From: Blastomussa wellsi
Taxonomy: Eukaryota > Cnidaria > Anthozoa > Scleractinia > Plerogyridae
NCBI GenBank assembly: GCA_947652115.1
Contig: OX393566.1
Location: forward strand, 10,354,076-10,418,075
Direction of reading: 5' to 3'
Length of the DNA stretch: 64,000 bases
The position numbers were made by a program, and so were the translations under genes. Under the pieces are notes generated by a model. It did no database searches. It was not told where the DNA came from and saw nothing but the letters and a program-made list of their open reading frames with translations. This document shows, one piece after another, positions 47,300 through 61,010 of the stretch (its first letter is position 1; each line of letters begins with the position of its first letter).

Positions 47300-49787
47300 A
47301 TTGAGAATACAATCTTTGTTTTTAAAATTTTGCTAGATTTTTATTTGCGTGACGAAAAAAAAAATGGCGGATTACTGCTACCAAACCTATTGCGATGTGG
47401 AGAACAATAGAACCCCATTTCTCTTTTTGGTCACGTGGTACAACTCCTGGCTTCTGCTTGGTTGAGTCCTAAAACGACGGTCCTTACTACTAGTAGATTC
47501 ATTTATTCTTTATCGTCACGCGTAGTCGAGCGTAGTGCTGTCATTGCGGACGCGGGGAAGAAGCGGGAGTTTACCGGTACAAACGAACATAGGTTGCTGA
47601 CCAATCAGAGCGCAGGTAGTATCTCAGTTATTTTATAAATTGTAATAAGTAAAATTAAGGGGGCTCTATCTGCACTCCTCCGATAGAATGTTATTTAGCA
47701 TAACAGGTGATTATAACTCTATAATGAAAATGGTGGTCACCAAATTAGTTTTTGTTGCAGGTTATACTGTTGCTATGATAACCCTTAATGTCAATTAAGT
47801 GACCGCAACGTGTTCATCAATAATCGGACATTTTTTTTATATAATTATTGTACCTACAACTGATTAAAAGTATAAAAAACTTTAGATTGCTGGAAATCGA
47901 TACCAGCCGCATTATGAGCTGCTGTGTTGCATTTAGGTAAGAAGGAATGTTTAGCTGTTAAGGTGGTTCAAAGATATCCTATATTTGACCGTTTTCAGGC
48001 AAACTGATGAACTAATCGGTGAAATTTTGTTTTTTATATATTTTTAAATCAACAAATTAAAAGAAATATTTCTGTCAACTTTTAAAAAATTCTGTCAATA
48101 GCATTCAGAGCTACCGTTATTTTTCATAATTACGGTGGCTTAAAGGTTTCTTTTGTTGATTAATCAAAGATATGTCAAAAAAATTCAAACAGTACTTTTT
48201 GTTATTAGCCTGAAAATGTCACATATTAGGCTATCTTCGACCACTTTGACGTTGCTATGGCAACAAAATTAGTGGTCAATTTACTGAGAAATGCGTTATA
48301 AGATTACGCTAATTTTTTTTTCATCCGCATCCTCTTCCTAGCCGTGATATATAGGGATGGAAAGGTCCAAACTATCTTGAGTAACCTTAAATAATTTACT
48401 GGAGTATTTATATTTCAAAGAAACTTCCCTACCTCGATGCGAGCGATCTTCAAGGATCTGCTACCGATAATCCCAGGTAATTCCAGGTATGTTTTACGAT
48501 AATGAGAAAATCGACTCACACAACATGTTGATTTATACCATAGAAAATTGCTACGAAGTAGGAGTTATAAGCTATTTTTTTCGGTTTGAAGGGTTTAGCC
48601 AAAGCCGCAAAATTATCCTGTGAAAAAAGCTACAGTTTTTCTGTTGATAGAAGGTGACTATACTTATCTATTAGCACTCAAATTAAGGACCTAGCCAACA
48701 GAGCTATTTCAGCCTGCTGCTGAAAACCAAGGCTTCTTTTATATGATTTTTATTGTACTAATTTCATTACATTTAAAGATGTTAAAGTAATTGAAGGAGA
48801 AGGGCAGATATAAAAGAAAAAATCAATTTGTCAAGAATCTTAGCTTCTTCACTTTATTTTCATAAATTCGTTAAGACGAATTCAGGTCACAATACAATAA
48901 ATTCATTAAATTGAATTTAAGTCACAATATCGTTGATGTTTGCATGCTTGTGTATTAATAAAGTAAATGCTGTACTAAACTTTATGATTTCTTTGTTCAA
49001 AACAAACTTACAGGCTACGTTTTTAACAACAAATGTGGACATCTTATTAAGCGCAAGTCGTTATTGGAAATTAATCGACCGTAAGAAAAAAGATGGCTGC
49101 TGTATATTTTACCACAATACCTTGCAAACCAAGCAAAGCCCACTGGGCATATAGAAAGGTATGGCTTAACGGAAGTCATTCCTGTAATAACAACATTGCT
49201 CTTGTCGAGTTGGAATGACTTTTCTTTGTGGTTTTATACGCTCTTTTGGGTTTTTTGTGCGCAAATCATTATAGGTAAATGTACCAGTCGCCATATTTTT
49301 CCTTACGGTGGATCATAAAGCGCATTTTCTAACTCATGAATGAAGTAAGACTGTGACTTGACGAGAATGCATATTTCTATGTACATTCTCATCCCGTTCA
49401 AATAATGATAATAGACAATAATACGCGTGTGACCCATATTTGGAGATATGTCATATGAGGCAGTAATATCAGGTACTATGTCGACTTCTTTGATTTGTTT
49501 CGCAATAGCTATTTCGCATTTTTGGTGAAATTCTTGTTGAAAAAGCCTTGTCAACAGGCTCGACGTCCATTTAATTAGCGAAAAATTTAAAGGAGAGTGA
49601 AAGCTGTAGTAAAAGAATTTTTTGTATGTAGTAAAGCGTAGCTCAATCACGAATATGCCTTAAATTTTTAATGAAATATCTGGCTGAAAACGACTTTGAT
49701 TAGCGTCACATAGTTATGATTTAACCCTAACGGTATCTGTTATTTTCCGTTGACGCACATTTTTGACTTTGGTTAGACTAAGGGTGG
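47300..49787. other. No recognised gene; AT-rich intergenic DNA
   Basis: Short ORFs only. Paired 'gttgctatgataacc' and 'cgttgctatggcaacaaaa' boxes occur near 47770 and 48250 as in other repeats of the window. The minus ORF 49303-49650 (115 aa, MIELRFTTYKKFFYYSFHS...) has no recognised motif or splice support. Confidence 0.35.
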
Positions 49788-50085
49788 GTTCGATTGACCT
49801 TATTCCGGAATAACGATAAGTTGGACTAACCCGAATGTCCTCTCAATTGACCTTTTTCGCTTGGGTGTGTTTGTTGCCCCATTTCAGACCATGTGACATT
49901 CTCTAGAGAACTGTTCTTTTATGCACCCAAAAATTATTTATTCATATACACGCAACTATTTGAAAATTTTTAAGAAAGAATTCTCAAGAGTATCATAAAA
50001 TTATAAATGGTCTGTAATGGGGCAACAAACCACCCAAGCGAAAAAGGTCTATTGAGTCGCTATCATTATTTATTCCGGAATGAGG
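49788..50085. mobile_element. MITE nested within another MITE
   Basis: The inner element at 49851-50047 has ends 'cctttttcgcttgggtg' and 'caagcgaaaaagg' plus 'tgtttgttgcccca' and 'tggggcaacaaacc'. Outside it, 'cttattccggaataac' (49799) and 'ttattccggaatgagg' (50070) form another inverted pair, so one element is inserted in another. Confidence 0.65.
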
Positions 50086-50559
50086 TTCGAAAATGTAGGA
50101 TTCAATGGCAACTGGGAGTCGACAACACTTGAAAAACCTTAAAACTCGTACTCTCGTTTTACCGCAAGTTCTGAATGCAACTCGTTTGAAGGGCAGTTCA
50201 GTTTTTTTCAATGCTCACGTGCTCTGAACACATTAGGTAATAATGATAGGTAAATAAAAGGCTCTTCTTAAACGTTTCACAGCTCTATTTCTCGTTTGAT
50301 CCATCCTTGGCTACAAGCTAACAGCAAAACATGCCGCCGTTACACAGCTAACTAACTTTAACCTCAAGCTGTGACGAGCTTTAGACTTGAGACAAGCTGT
50401 ATAACTCGTGAATCGCAATTGTTGTCAACCTGTATTGAATAGAGTTGTTATCAATTTCTGCTTTGGGAAAATGACCAGTTCAAAAGGACTTTCATAATGT
50501 AATGATTGTTAGTTCTTATACTTTAAAACATAGTCTTACGCTTTGTCTAGCAGATTCCT

Positions 50560-53500
50560 TCACCACTCAGTATCAGCTAACCTACACGGGCAGCTAGAAA
50601 GCACCTTTCCCAAATACTCCCATTCACCCTTAAGTGGAGGAGACGGACCATCGATAATTGGTCTACACATGTCTCTATCTCCCCTGAGAGCCTTATGCAC
50701 CACTGCTGTTCTCTTGTCACCTCGTTCTTGCTTGTGAGTTTGGGGGACTGTCATGATTTCACGAGGTCGCCAAGGACCTGATCGACTATAAATGGTGGGC
50801 AGACGAAGATGAAATAGATCGTGCTCTATAAATGGCGAGAAACGTGGTTGATGAGATCGCAAGGGTGGATGAGCCATGACCCATTTCCCTCTCCTGTGAC
50901 CTTGATGAGACCATGGTATCCAATGCTTTTCTCTGTTGTCTTCGTCTCCATCATTGTCATCCTCGTGACTAAAGTCACGGGGAATAAAAATGTTGTGCTG
51001 ATAATCCCAAAAACCTTCATCATTATCTTTATGAGCCATGACAACGAAGGGGTTAGAATGATGATTATATCCCCAGAAATTGCGTCTATGGGGAGAACCT
51101 GGATGATGGCGAAATCCAAAACGATGGGGAAATCCAAAATGAAAGGGAAATCCAAACCGATGTATTTTTCGGTGGTAAGGGCGACGTTTATTACTTTGTG
51201 GCTGAAAATCTGGTGGTGAGGTAAAGTTTTCATCTGTGTCCATTAATGATGACCTTTGAGGAGGTTCTGATTGGGAATAAGCTTCGTCAGTATCCATAAG
51301 AGTGCTACTCGGAATCGTCATACCTGTCAACACCTTCTCGATGTCTTTACTTTCAGTTTTCATTTCTTTGTTAATAGTCGCTTTTACTTGATTATTGAGG
51401 ACATCCATTACTTGGTCTAGCTGTAGAGCTGGGCTGCCGTTCGTTTGTGGGTTGCCATAATAAACATCACCTTGAGTAAGAGGGCTTTGCTGCTCATTAA
51501 TGGACTGAGGGATATTTGCCAGAATATGTTTCTTTTGACATGTAAGGACTGTAGTACTGGTCTTTCCATTGTTAGGCTCCGCTTGACAATCTAATTGTTG
51601 CTGAGTTTGTTCCTTTGCAAGTGAGGTTAACCTAGAGTAGCCTTCTTTGGCGGAGGCAATAGGAATTACTTTACCACCGACCGAGAGCGATCCATGAATT
51701 CGTTGCATCGGATTTAAAACGATATTTAAGGTAGGGACGTCTTGAGATTGCATTGTCGTAGCATATCGATCCCCTCCCTCTAGAAATGTGGGTCCCTCGA
51801 GGAGGTTTTCTTGTTCTTTTTGTTGTTCTGGTTGTATGGTAGGGCGCGAAACTTCTTCCATTTGAAGGCCATCGATACTACCTGTCAAATCCTGTCCTAC
51901 ATTAACGAAACTGTGCCCATGCTGCATTAACGTCTCTGTATTTTTTGTGTTCAAATTATTGTTTGGATTTCCTTTTTCACGCAGGCCTAAATCCTGTTTG
52001 GATTCGTTTTGGATCATTTCTTGAGAATCAACGGTATTAGGAAGTCCGCCGGCTTGGCCCTTTCTAAGTTGCTCCTCTATTCCCTCTGAAATTTTTAACG
52101 CCGGAACTATGTCTTCTTGAAGGACTGAAAGGGGTGCTGTTTGCGTGGCGTTCATTCCGTTTGCTTTGTTAATGTTAAATGAGGTATGATTCAACTTTTG
52201 TGTAGACTGAACATTAAGGTTTATATTATTGTTAGTTAGATTGTGAGATTGAGCATTTTCACTCGTTCCTGAATGGGTGCTATCATTGAAATTGACGTAA
52301 CCATTTTCTGGTGACCAGTCCGAGGGATTTGTTTGCGGTATAAGCAGAGTGTTTTCGTCTGGCATAGAAGCTTGGGTTGCAGTTGGACCTGAAATGATAA
52401 CTGTGACGTGCCCATTTGCATTTGTGATCTTCTTTCCTGCATCATTTACAATAACGTGATAGGTCTCTGGTTCTTCATAGTTTTTGCTTATCTTTTTTAT
52501 AATGGCAGACGGCTGTAGTGTATTCAGAACTTCTGGCAGTTTCTTATTTGTCTCGTTTAACGCTTTGGAAAGATCTTGCACTTCAGAATGCATATGCTGG
52601 GTGGTATTCTGCTTTTGTTCTTCTTGTTTGATGCCTTCTATTTCCTGAATGTCTTGATCAGAAGTACCTTCTCTAGGTACAGTGGAATTTATATTATCCG
52701 CATTACCCATGGAACTTTCTGCAATCTGAATGACAGTTTGGTTTCTATCATCGCGATTGTCTTGACGGGAAAACTGACTTGTATTTGATGAGTTATTTAT
52801 ATCATTTTGACTACTAGTCTGCGTGCTACTCAATGAATCCTGATCGGGCTTGGCATGGAGAGTGTCATTTTCTTTGTTTGAGGCTTTATCATTTTCACCC
52901 AATAAAATGTCATTGTTCAGGCTTCCCGACTCAGAGATTACGCTGTCATTAGATTTTGTCTTATTGATTTTTGCGATATCAGCAACTCCCTGATATACCG
53001 GTTTACCCGTATTATCTTGGATAACAACACTAGCTGGAGACTGTTCATGATCAGTGTCTTGCCACTCCCGATTACTCGGGGCAGTATACATGGAATCAGA
53101 GATTTCTGGCACACCTTGTACGTCTTGGTTAGATTCCATAGAGCTTATGGCACTTTGTAAAGCTTTGTAGCCTTTGGTTGAGCTGGCTGCTCCATTTGTA
53201 TTGTCTGTGTTAAGAAAGTTTGAGACATAAGCATTGCCATTATACGGGGAATTCTCTGTTGCTGTGTTGTGGCGTGGAAAGCCGTTAGCGTCAGCTGAGC
53301 TCTGACTACCGAACCAAAGGAAATGGTTACCAAGATTTATAACTTGGCGCGCCGTGACTTCACGCTGAGGCTTCCTGGTGTATTTTTTTCTTGGGGAACC
53401 TGAACTTGAAACCAATTTATATTTGCGATGATTGTTTGTCAAATGTTGCATAAGAGTACTGCGTTTATTCCTGTGTTCTTTATCTTTAGAATTCAGTCTC

Positions 53501-56328
53501 CCTTGTGTGCTTTTCTTAGAAAACACTTCTTTGTCGGTATCAAAAATAGCCCGGTTAGCAGAAAATATAACAGACGAAACTGAAGATGAATTAAGAGCTC
53601 TTGCAAGACTTTCGTCTTGCTGGATCTCCGCCTGACTTTCTTGCATTTGTAGACTACTTGGTCTTCGATGTAATAAATCGGAGTTTTCTGAAAAAGTTCT
53701 ACCTGCCGGTGTTTCCTCTCTAAACGTTTCATCAGTAACTTCAACTCCCAAGTTTGCGTTATTGGTCAGGGGCTCTGCTCTGGAAGTGATTATTTCTGAA
53801 TTGAGGTTTTGTAGAAGTTTGTTAGGCTGCCTACGCCTCCCTTTTTCTTGTTCTTCCGCAATGACTTTATCTAGAGTTACATTAAGAAAATAACTGTTAC
53901 TAGAGTTACTTTCTAAATCCTTTGGTGAGTATTCAGACGATTTTTCAAAGGTCTCATTTGGCTCCAGGTGCAAGTGATTATCTTGATAAGAGCCTTTGGA
54001 CGGTATTGAAGTCGGTATCTGAAAGTCAAACGATTGTCCTTTTCTTAAGCCAGTGACATTGACTACAAGTGAAGGTGATGTTGTTTCCGCGGAAAACCGC
54101 TCGTCGCTTTGTGTTTCCTTTGTCTCCTTTAACAAAACGCTGGACGATGTCTTCGTGTCTCCTGTTGCGTTTCCTGGTGCTGCTTCGTTAGTAATTGGGC
54201 CATTTTGTGTCCTCATTCCATTTCCCTGTGGTCCAATTGGCTGCTGTCCTGTATGATTGGCAGGGGCATCAGATTTATAAATCAACTGCACATTTGCCAA
54301 AGTTATATTCACTGTGGCATTGTGAGACATCAAGCCATCCTGGCTTTCTTTTGATATTATATTGTTTAATTCTGAAACTTTTCCCAAAGTCCCATTTTCT
54401 GGACCTTTTTCAATAATTTTAGGCAAATTCAAACTTTCGAAATTCAAAATGTCTGGACTATCTGTCCCTCCATTCATGGTTTCATTGAACCCCTGAAAAT
54501 CTTTCATTTTACTTTCTCTAGCAGGTGCTATCTTCACGGACGTTTGGAAACCTTGTGAGCTATCCTTTGTTGTGACGTTTTTAGGCGGCATATTTGATAC
54601 AGGTGTAACGTTTTGTGCAATTTTCACGTCTTGGATTACCCCAGTTGTTATTTTCTCTGTGTTTGCTTTCGCCTTTTTCATCTCTTCAGACGCCCACTTA
54701 GCACTATCTTCGTCATCTGAAATTCCTAAGATCCCATAATCAGTAATCAAGTGGGGAGTTTGAGAGGCTGTAGGTGTATCTGCGTTGTGATTACCAACAT
54801 ATCCATAATTGTTTTTCTCGTCATGTTGTTGATTCATTCTGTTGTCTTCCTTCACGCCACTTCCATCAAGTACCTCTGAATGTTTTCTTGCTTTATCGTC
54901 AGTAGCAATCCATCTGTTCGCGAATCTTCTCACAAACTCGGTGTGGAATTTGGAAGAAATAGGCATTTTACGCTCTCGTTTCAGTTTCAAAGTTTTTATC
55001 AAGGCATGAGATAAGTCTCCTCTTTCTAGAGGTCCACTATAGTGATGCGAGTATGAACGTCTTGTCAACTCGGATTCTGCAAAATATTAATGGGAAAACA
55101 ACTACAATCTTGTTTAAATTCTTTGTTCTATTCTTTTTTGTTTCCGAGGGAAGTCGGAAACGCTTGCATCACGATAGCGTTTAAGTTTTGTCTGGTCTGT
55201 TTCAATCCACTTAAGACTCTCAAGTTGACCCAGGTTAATAATAATCTGGAAGTGTTTTGACGAGATCGCTTTTGGCCTGAGCAGGTTAATGCCCATATCA
55301 ATTTCTGTCAGTGTATAAGTTTTAGGCCGCCATCCCAACATCACCATTGTTTATTAACCCTCGAGAGAGTTGCGGTTGGGTCAAATTTGTTTTCTTGACA
55401 TAATAGATATCTATTCGTATGTACGAGGCAAAAGCCCGGGAGTACTCCCATATATGGGCTGTATAAGCATGTGCCGCGGGATAGGGTATGGTTTTTCGAG
55501 GTTCTCGTTCCTCCTTTTTGGCTTCTTCTGGCATTCTTCACTGTGTGATCCTTAGATAGGGTACCTAAATTTTACTATTTGGCTATTTTGAAATTTACAG
55601 TGCGTAAACAACACGCTAAACGTAAAAGGAACGGTTTGTCACAGTGAAAACGTTACGGAAGGACAAAAAATTGACCCGTTTACACCTTCCTTAGATTTTG
55701 TTTCTTCATTGAAAAGGGTGTCATTTTTCGGGTTTGGCCCTTAAATAGGGTATCAAATTCCGTTTACTTTATCCTTAAATAGGGTCAGGGTTTAAGAACC
55801 TTCGCGGCACACACCTATCCAAAATTTAAGGGAGTACACCCAAGGCACTAAAGTAGTTCATAAAATAATCGATTCGTCAGGTTTGGGAAATCTTACTAGC
55901 CATATTGCAAAGCTGGTGATGGTAACAAGGTGTATGACCGTGAAACAGTCTTTTCTTCTTTCAAAGCATAAGGGTTAAAGTGTTCAAAATTTGTTTTTTT
56001 CTGTTACATTGTAGGCTTTATATTTAATAAAAGTAGTCTATTGTGACTCAAGTAATTGTTCTAGCAAATAAAGACATAACAATAGTAAAGTTGTCAGTGG
56101 AAACACAAAACATAATTGCTTACCTGCTGAGACTAACACCAATCCCTCCACTAAAACAATCACCAGTAGGTTCGCCACAATGTTATATTGCGCTCTTTAA
56201 GGAGTAAATAAAGTAATGTTTAGCAACATACAGGGGAGGTTCGCTAATAGAACAAAGAGACTAAATTAAAGTTAATCATGTTTTAGAACGAGAAACATAG
56301 ATTTCATTAAATGATCTTTACCCAACAT
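50560..56328 (-). CDS. Gene B: very large secreted Asn/Gln/Ser/Thr-rich protein (about 1530 aa)
   Basis: The core is a 4.5-kb exon (50560-55076) with acceptor attttgcag in phase 1. Upstream, exon 56124-56192 encodes a hydrophobic stretch (IVANLLVIVLVEGLVLVSA) ending in phase 1 at gtaagc. It has no ATG; the frame closes neatly by adding a 7-nt coding exon (ATGTTGG|gtaaag, 56322-56328), giving MLGAQYNIVANLLVIVL. The mature product is mostly disordered: many N-glycosylation sequons (NVT, NLT, NHT), Asn/Gln/Ser/Thr-rich, few cysteines. A basic cluster (HRNKRS, near residue 560) could be a furin-type site. Around residues 1317-1364 lies a His/Phe/Gly/Pro/Arg-rich segment (HRFGFPFHFGFPHRFGF), followed by an Asp/Glu stretch and a His/Arg/Trp-rich end. 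No enzymatic domain was recognised. The large exon is certain; the 5' exons are a hand-built model. Confidence 0.74.
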
Positions 56329-56440
56329 TCCTCAACCACCTGCTTTAGAAGCTAAATCAAACATGTGTCACATTGGTCTGTTAGCCTTCACAATAATTGG
56401 CCCACAGAGTGGAGAATAAACCACAACAATTATATGGACT

Positions 56441-56449
56441 TTTTATATA
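56441..56449 (-). promoter_or_regulatory. TATA box upstream of gene B
   Basis: Read on the minus strand the site is TATATAAAA, 113 bp before the proposed gene B start codon at 56328. A start site about 30 bp downstream would leave a short 5' UTR. Its position supports the proposed 5' exon. Confidence 0.5.
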
Positions 56450-57189
56450 CCTTAAAGTTATTCAGTGTAAAGACGTAATAGTATTTTAGCACTTTAAACA
56501 AAGCAAATGTAGGTAGATTTAACCATAATTTTTCTGTCTCCAGGAATGTAATATTCAAGGAACCTGAAAATGTCAAAATGCTCTTGCGAGACATGTAGGA
56601 TAAGACGATTTCAAAATATTATCATCTTAGACTTATCATTGTGTATTCCCCTCACCTCATTTTGTAGCCATGAATTAAAAAAATTCCGTTCAACGGACAT
56701 AAATTTTCAAAACATGTTCAATTCTTGGTTTTGCGTTTTTGAGATACATTCTATTTCAATGATCTCAACAGCTCTAACGTCGTGAAGTGATAAATATTTA
56801 TTTCTTTTGAGGATCAGTGATCTTTTGTTTGAAATACATAATTCCACTGGCTGGTGTTCTGTTGTGGGTTAGCCGGTTTTGAAGAGGCTCGACACAGGAG
56901 ATTAAATTTTCTAGCTCACTTGGGAGCAAGGTCACTTCAACGCGGTTTTGTGTGTGGTTTATTGGATTTATCCATAGAGATAGAGATAGATTTTAGTTTA
57001 GGGGTAAATCCCGCCTCTATGATGCTCCGTTTTCGTCTATTCAGTTGATGCATTGAGACGACTCTCAGGAACAAGAGTAACTTGATTAAGAATATTAGCC
57101 ACTAAACTGAGGTGAACAAAATTTGGATACAGTAAAGGTTAAAAATTAAATAGAGCGATACATTTGCACTCTCACAATTTCCCTGTAGA

Positions 57190-57550
57190 CCCAGTGGTGC
57201 AAAGCCGGGCTTTCATCAGCGACAGAGTCATAAGCGGAGTCGCAAGCGTTGTGATCTAGAAAAAAATCAAATCGACGGAGTACCAATTCCGCTTATGCAT
57301 GACTCCGTCTTTTGCGATCTAGTGAAAACTAGATTGTCGAAGTCTCAATCAGAAAGGAAAGTGTCTGAAACTAGTAATGTGACTGGTTTATTCTTCCGCT
57401 TCTGTTTGTGACTCGGACAATCTAGTTTTCACTAGATTTCAAGTGACCGAGTCATAAGCGGAATTAGAAGAAAATGAAAACGTTCTGATTCTCCCAACTC
57501 CGATTCCGTTGCGCTTATGACTCCGCTTACGACTCCGATTTCTTGAGTTT
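57190..57550. repeat. MITE-like inverted repeats
   Basis: 'agtcataagcgga' and 'tccgcttatgcatgact' motifs alternate with 'gatctagtgaaaactagattgtc' and 'gacaatctagttttcactag', an inverted pair at 57315-57445. No ORF. Confidence 0.55.
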
Positions 57551-58052
57551 CACTTGGTCGTAAGTTTTTTTAGGGACGGACCATAATTTTTGGACGAGAG
57601 GGGGTGAGGGGGAGAATGGTCAATTCCTACACAAGAAAAAGCGCCCTTAAAATATTGCCCCATCAAAAAATAATAATCTGTCCCTTACGACTCCGACTCC
57701 GTCACTAGTGAAAACAGGGATAGTGCTTTGAGTGCGCATGAGTTGGCCTGTATGAACACATGAGTTGACTTTCTCTTACTGACTTCCTTTAGTTTATCCC
57801 GAATAAATTTTATTCACGTACACTAAGAGACATTCTTACAGTCCTCAACTTGTATCCGGCTCAAGTTTTCGAAAGTGAACGGTCAGTACGACCACTGCTG
57901 CTACCAGGAACAAATGCCCAATCATTGGCCAGCATGTCAGAGGAGTGCAGAGCTATCTTAAATTTTCTAAAAAAATGTAACATGACATGCTGATCATAAC
58001 TAAATAATAAAAGTTGTGGGTCACCGAACTCATTTTTGATATATTAGCAAGT

Positions 58053-58786
58053 TTTAAAGGAGAACGGAATGCACATGATGAGTCGTAATCAAATCGCGAT
58101 ATTTTAGGATGTGAACTTACCTTTTAACCTTATTGAAGCAGCAAAAGGCTCTGTACCAGAACAATTTGAACGTCCGCCATTTTGAAAGACATGTTGAAGG
58201 CTTGAGCACATAGCATGACATCACAGTGCACACCTCCTGGGAGAAAAGCGCGAATTTAGAAGACAGCATCAGCTACAAAATTGTCGAATGTGTTGCAGCT
58301 GGCTGTCCAAACAGAACGCCCAGATATTCCAAAAGAGGGAGAAATTTCCATCGACTGCCCTTAAAAATAGGATGCTTCTTAAGGAGTGGATTGTTCTAAT
58401 TACGGCTTCTTCGATCTCTTTGCAGCATAAACATTCATTCTCTTGTTGCCTTTTCCTGTTCGCACAACAATCACATACACCCCACGATGTATTTCCTCTT
58501 CGGAGCTCATCTTGACTCTTGTGAACATCGTCTTCCTCTGACTCCTAACTGTCTCGCATCGATTCAAAAGAATAATGCTCGATCTCGGCCACAATACAAG
58601 CTTAATGCAGTTTCGACATACACTTGAAAGATTCTTCACAAATCTTGAAAAATGCATTTCCAAAAAAATGGCCTCAGTTTCTGGCCGTTTTTGTCAATTT
58701 CGGTCGGAAAAATACAATTTTCGTTTTGTTGTCCACAAATCGAGTTATTTCTACAATTTCCAGGGGTCAAATAAAGAATTGTCTCC
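58053..58786 (+). pseudogene. THAP zinc-finger DNA transposon remnant, copy 2
   Basis: The plus-strand reading VECVAAGCPNRTPRYSKRG then NFHRLPLKNRMLLKEWIV is a recognisable THAP N-terminus with the first C-x-x-x-C pair intact (AAGC). It is interrupted soon after; the rest is non-coding sequence homologous to 10252-11028 in inverted orientation. It ends where the decayed gypsy element starts, so one may have inserted next to or into the other. Confidence 0.72.
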
Positions 58787-58789
58787 GGT

Positions 58790-61010
58790 ATGACGTGCAA
58801 GCCAAACAACGAGATGGCAATATCACGATTCCACCAAATATTGACGTAAGCAACAACCTTATGGTCAGAACGAAAACTGCAACGGCCTTACGCAAACTGA
58901 CACAAAGTCACCCACCGTGGACGTGGGATATAGCGCAAGCCGAAGCATTCCAAAAGGTCAATAATGCCTTACTTCACTCCAGACAAACCCACCACTATCC
59001 TAGTAGATGCGAGTCCTGCTGGTCTAGCCGCTATTCTCATCCAACACGACAGACCAGTTGATTACGGTCGCCGCGCACTTAGTGACGTCGAGACCCGTTA
59101 CTCACAAACCGAGCGCGAGGCGCTGGCAATAGTATGGGCGTGAAAGCACTTCGACATCTACGTACGAGGTGCATCCTTCAAAGTCCTAACAGATCACAGG
59201 CCTCTTGTCCACATCTGGAAGAAGCCAAACCCTCCACTACGTATTGCACGGTGGGCGCTCAGGCTACAACCTTATGACCTGGTCATCGAGTATCGCCCCG
59301 GACATGACAATGTCGCTGACTACATGTCAAGACACCCATCAAAGCAGAACATCTTATGGAGTCGAGAAGAAAAGATGACAGAAGATTATGTGCAATTTAT
59401 CTCTCAAACGTCGCTTCCCAAAGCTGTCACTCTGGAGGAGGTGCAATCCGCGACAGAACATGACAATACCTTACAGGCTGTCATCAAGGTGACTCAAACA
59501 GGAAAGTGGCACGAAGTCAAGAAGTAACAAGGATCAACAGAAGTCAACAACTCCGCCCTGCTACTATTCCGCATTGCCAAGATGAGCTCACGGTCAATGA
59601 CAGGGTCAACGTGATCCTCAGATACACACGAATAGTGATACCTACCTGCCTAACTTCAAAGAAGAGTTATACAGCTAACACACGAAGTCCATCCGGGCAA
59701 GGAGAGTGAAAAACCAAGGCACTAATTCCCAGTTGTCGATGCTGTCCGCAGTACCGCTGCCGAGACAGTAATCCCACTTGTCGCAAAGTCTTTTGCACTT
59801 ACGGATATCCCGAAGTCATCAAGTCTGACAATGGACAACCGTTCAGCAGTCAAGCGTGGAAACAATTCCTTAACACTTGCGGTGCGAGACACAGGAAAAT
59901 CACCCCGTTGTGGCCTCAAGCTAACGCCCAGTCAGAAACTTTTAACAAGCCGATGATGAAAGCAATCCGAGCAGCCAAAGTCTAAGGATGCAGCTAGATA
60001 GATGTCCTGCATCAATTTTTGCGCATTCACAGGGTACACCACACACCACCACGACCTTTACGCCTTAATAGAGACATTCAGCACCAAGATTTTCGCGTTA
60101 ACGTCAAACCGCAAACGGAAGTTTTAGGTTAGGAGTTTGGCGTTTATGGCCTCTGCCGATTTAGCTACACCTCTCCAACCTTAAGCAAATTCACGCCATA
60201 TTGCATTTACAGACAGCAGCAGTGTTTGATTTTCAAATGGAAACATAAAGTCTTATTTTCCCTCATTCGCTAAAAATTACATCTAAACTTGTACCAAAAA
60301 GACTGGTTTACAGAATTTTTTATTAGTACGTGGCATAAACAGAAATTCAGGATAAAAAACGTTCAAGTAAATCACTCACGTGAAAACCTACTTCTCGGCG
60401 TTGAAAATCCGCGTTGAGAACTCCGAACGTGACGCAGGGCATGGTCACGTGACCTCTAGAGGTTTGCCGTTTGCGGTTTCTGCGGAAACCCCTGGTGCTA
60501 AATTTAACTATTATCTACTCTTTGAACGCGAACCGCTAACCAAGTTACCAGAGCTCCTTTCTCCAGTACACGCAACTGACGAGCTCGTCCGCTTTCAAGG
60601 TTCCCGAGCAAAGAGCTCCACGAAGCAGTATGCGGACCAGTGTAATCACACCCAGAAGTCCTCTCTTAAGATTGGTGATGTTGCCGTTGCACGTCAACCC
60701 AAAACCAGCTAGCTGTCAACGCCATATCACCCAAATCCATAAGTAGTCACAGATAAGACGGGATCCATGGCCATAGCCAAAAAGGAAAGTTAACCTACCA
60801 TCACGCGCAATGTGTCAATGTTTCATCACCTACTTAAAACCTCACAGCTCACATAACCAGGGGTTAAACCACAGGATGGTATGCTGACCAATCCCCAAGA
60901 GAAAGGGGGAAGGAAACTTGTTGATAAACCACCACTTGCCCCTGAACGACCCAAGCGAGAAACAGAGAGGCCCAAGAGACTGATAGAAGAAATTTGAGGA
61001 CTGTTCCAGT
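58790..61010 (+). mobile_element. Second decayed Ty3/gypsy element (RNase H and integrase remnants)
   Basis: The plus strand reads, with frameshifts and stops: the end of RT and connection (ALRKLTQSHPPWTWDIAQAE), RNase H (ILVDASPAGLAAIL, YSQTEREALAIVW, FKVLTDHRPLVHIW, about 58990-59230), the tether (VIEYRPGHDNVADYMSRHP), and integrase core pieces (TYGYPEVIKSDNGQPFSSQAW and ITPLWPQANAQSE, about 59790-59940). The integrase zinc site and N-terminal core are largely missing. At about 60000-60480 an insert separates the integrase from C-terminal remnants near 60520-60720. LTRs were not found. Inactive. Confidence 0.78.
60085..60475. repeat. Probable MITE inserted in the second gypsy element
   Basis: 'gtcaaaccgcaaacgg' near 60107 is the inverse of 'gccgtttgcggttt' near 60465, and the segment interrupts gypsy coding remnants on both sides. 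Confidence 0.5.
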
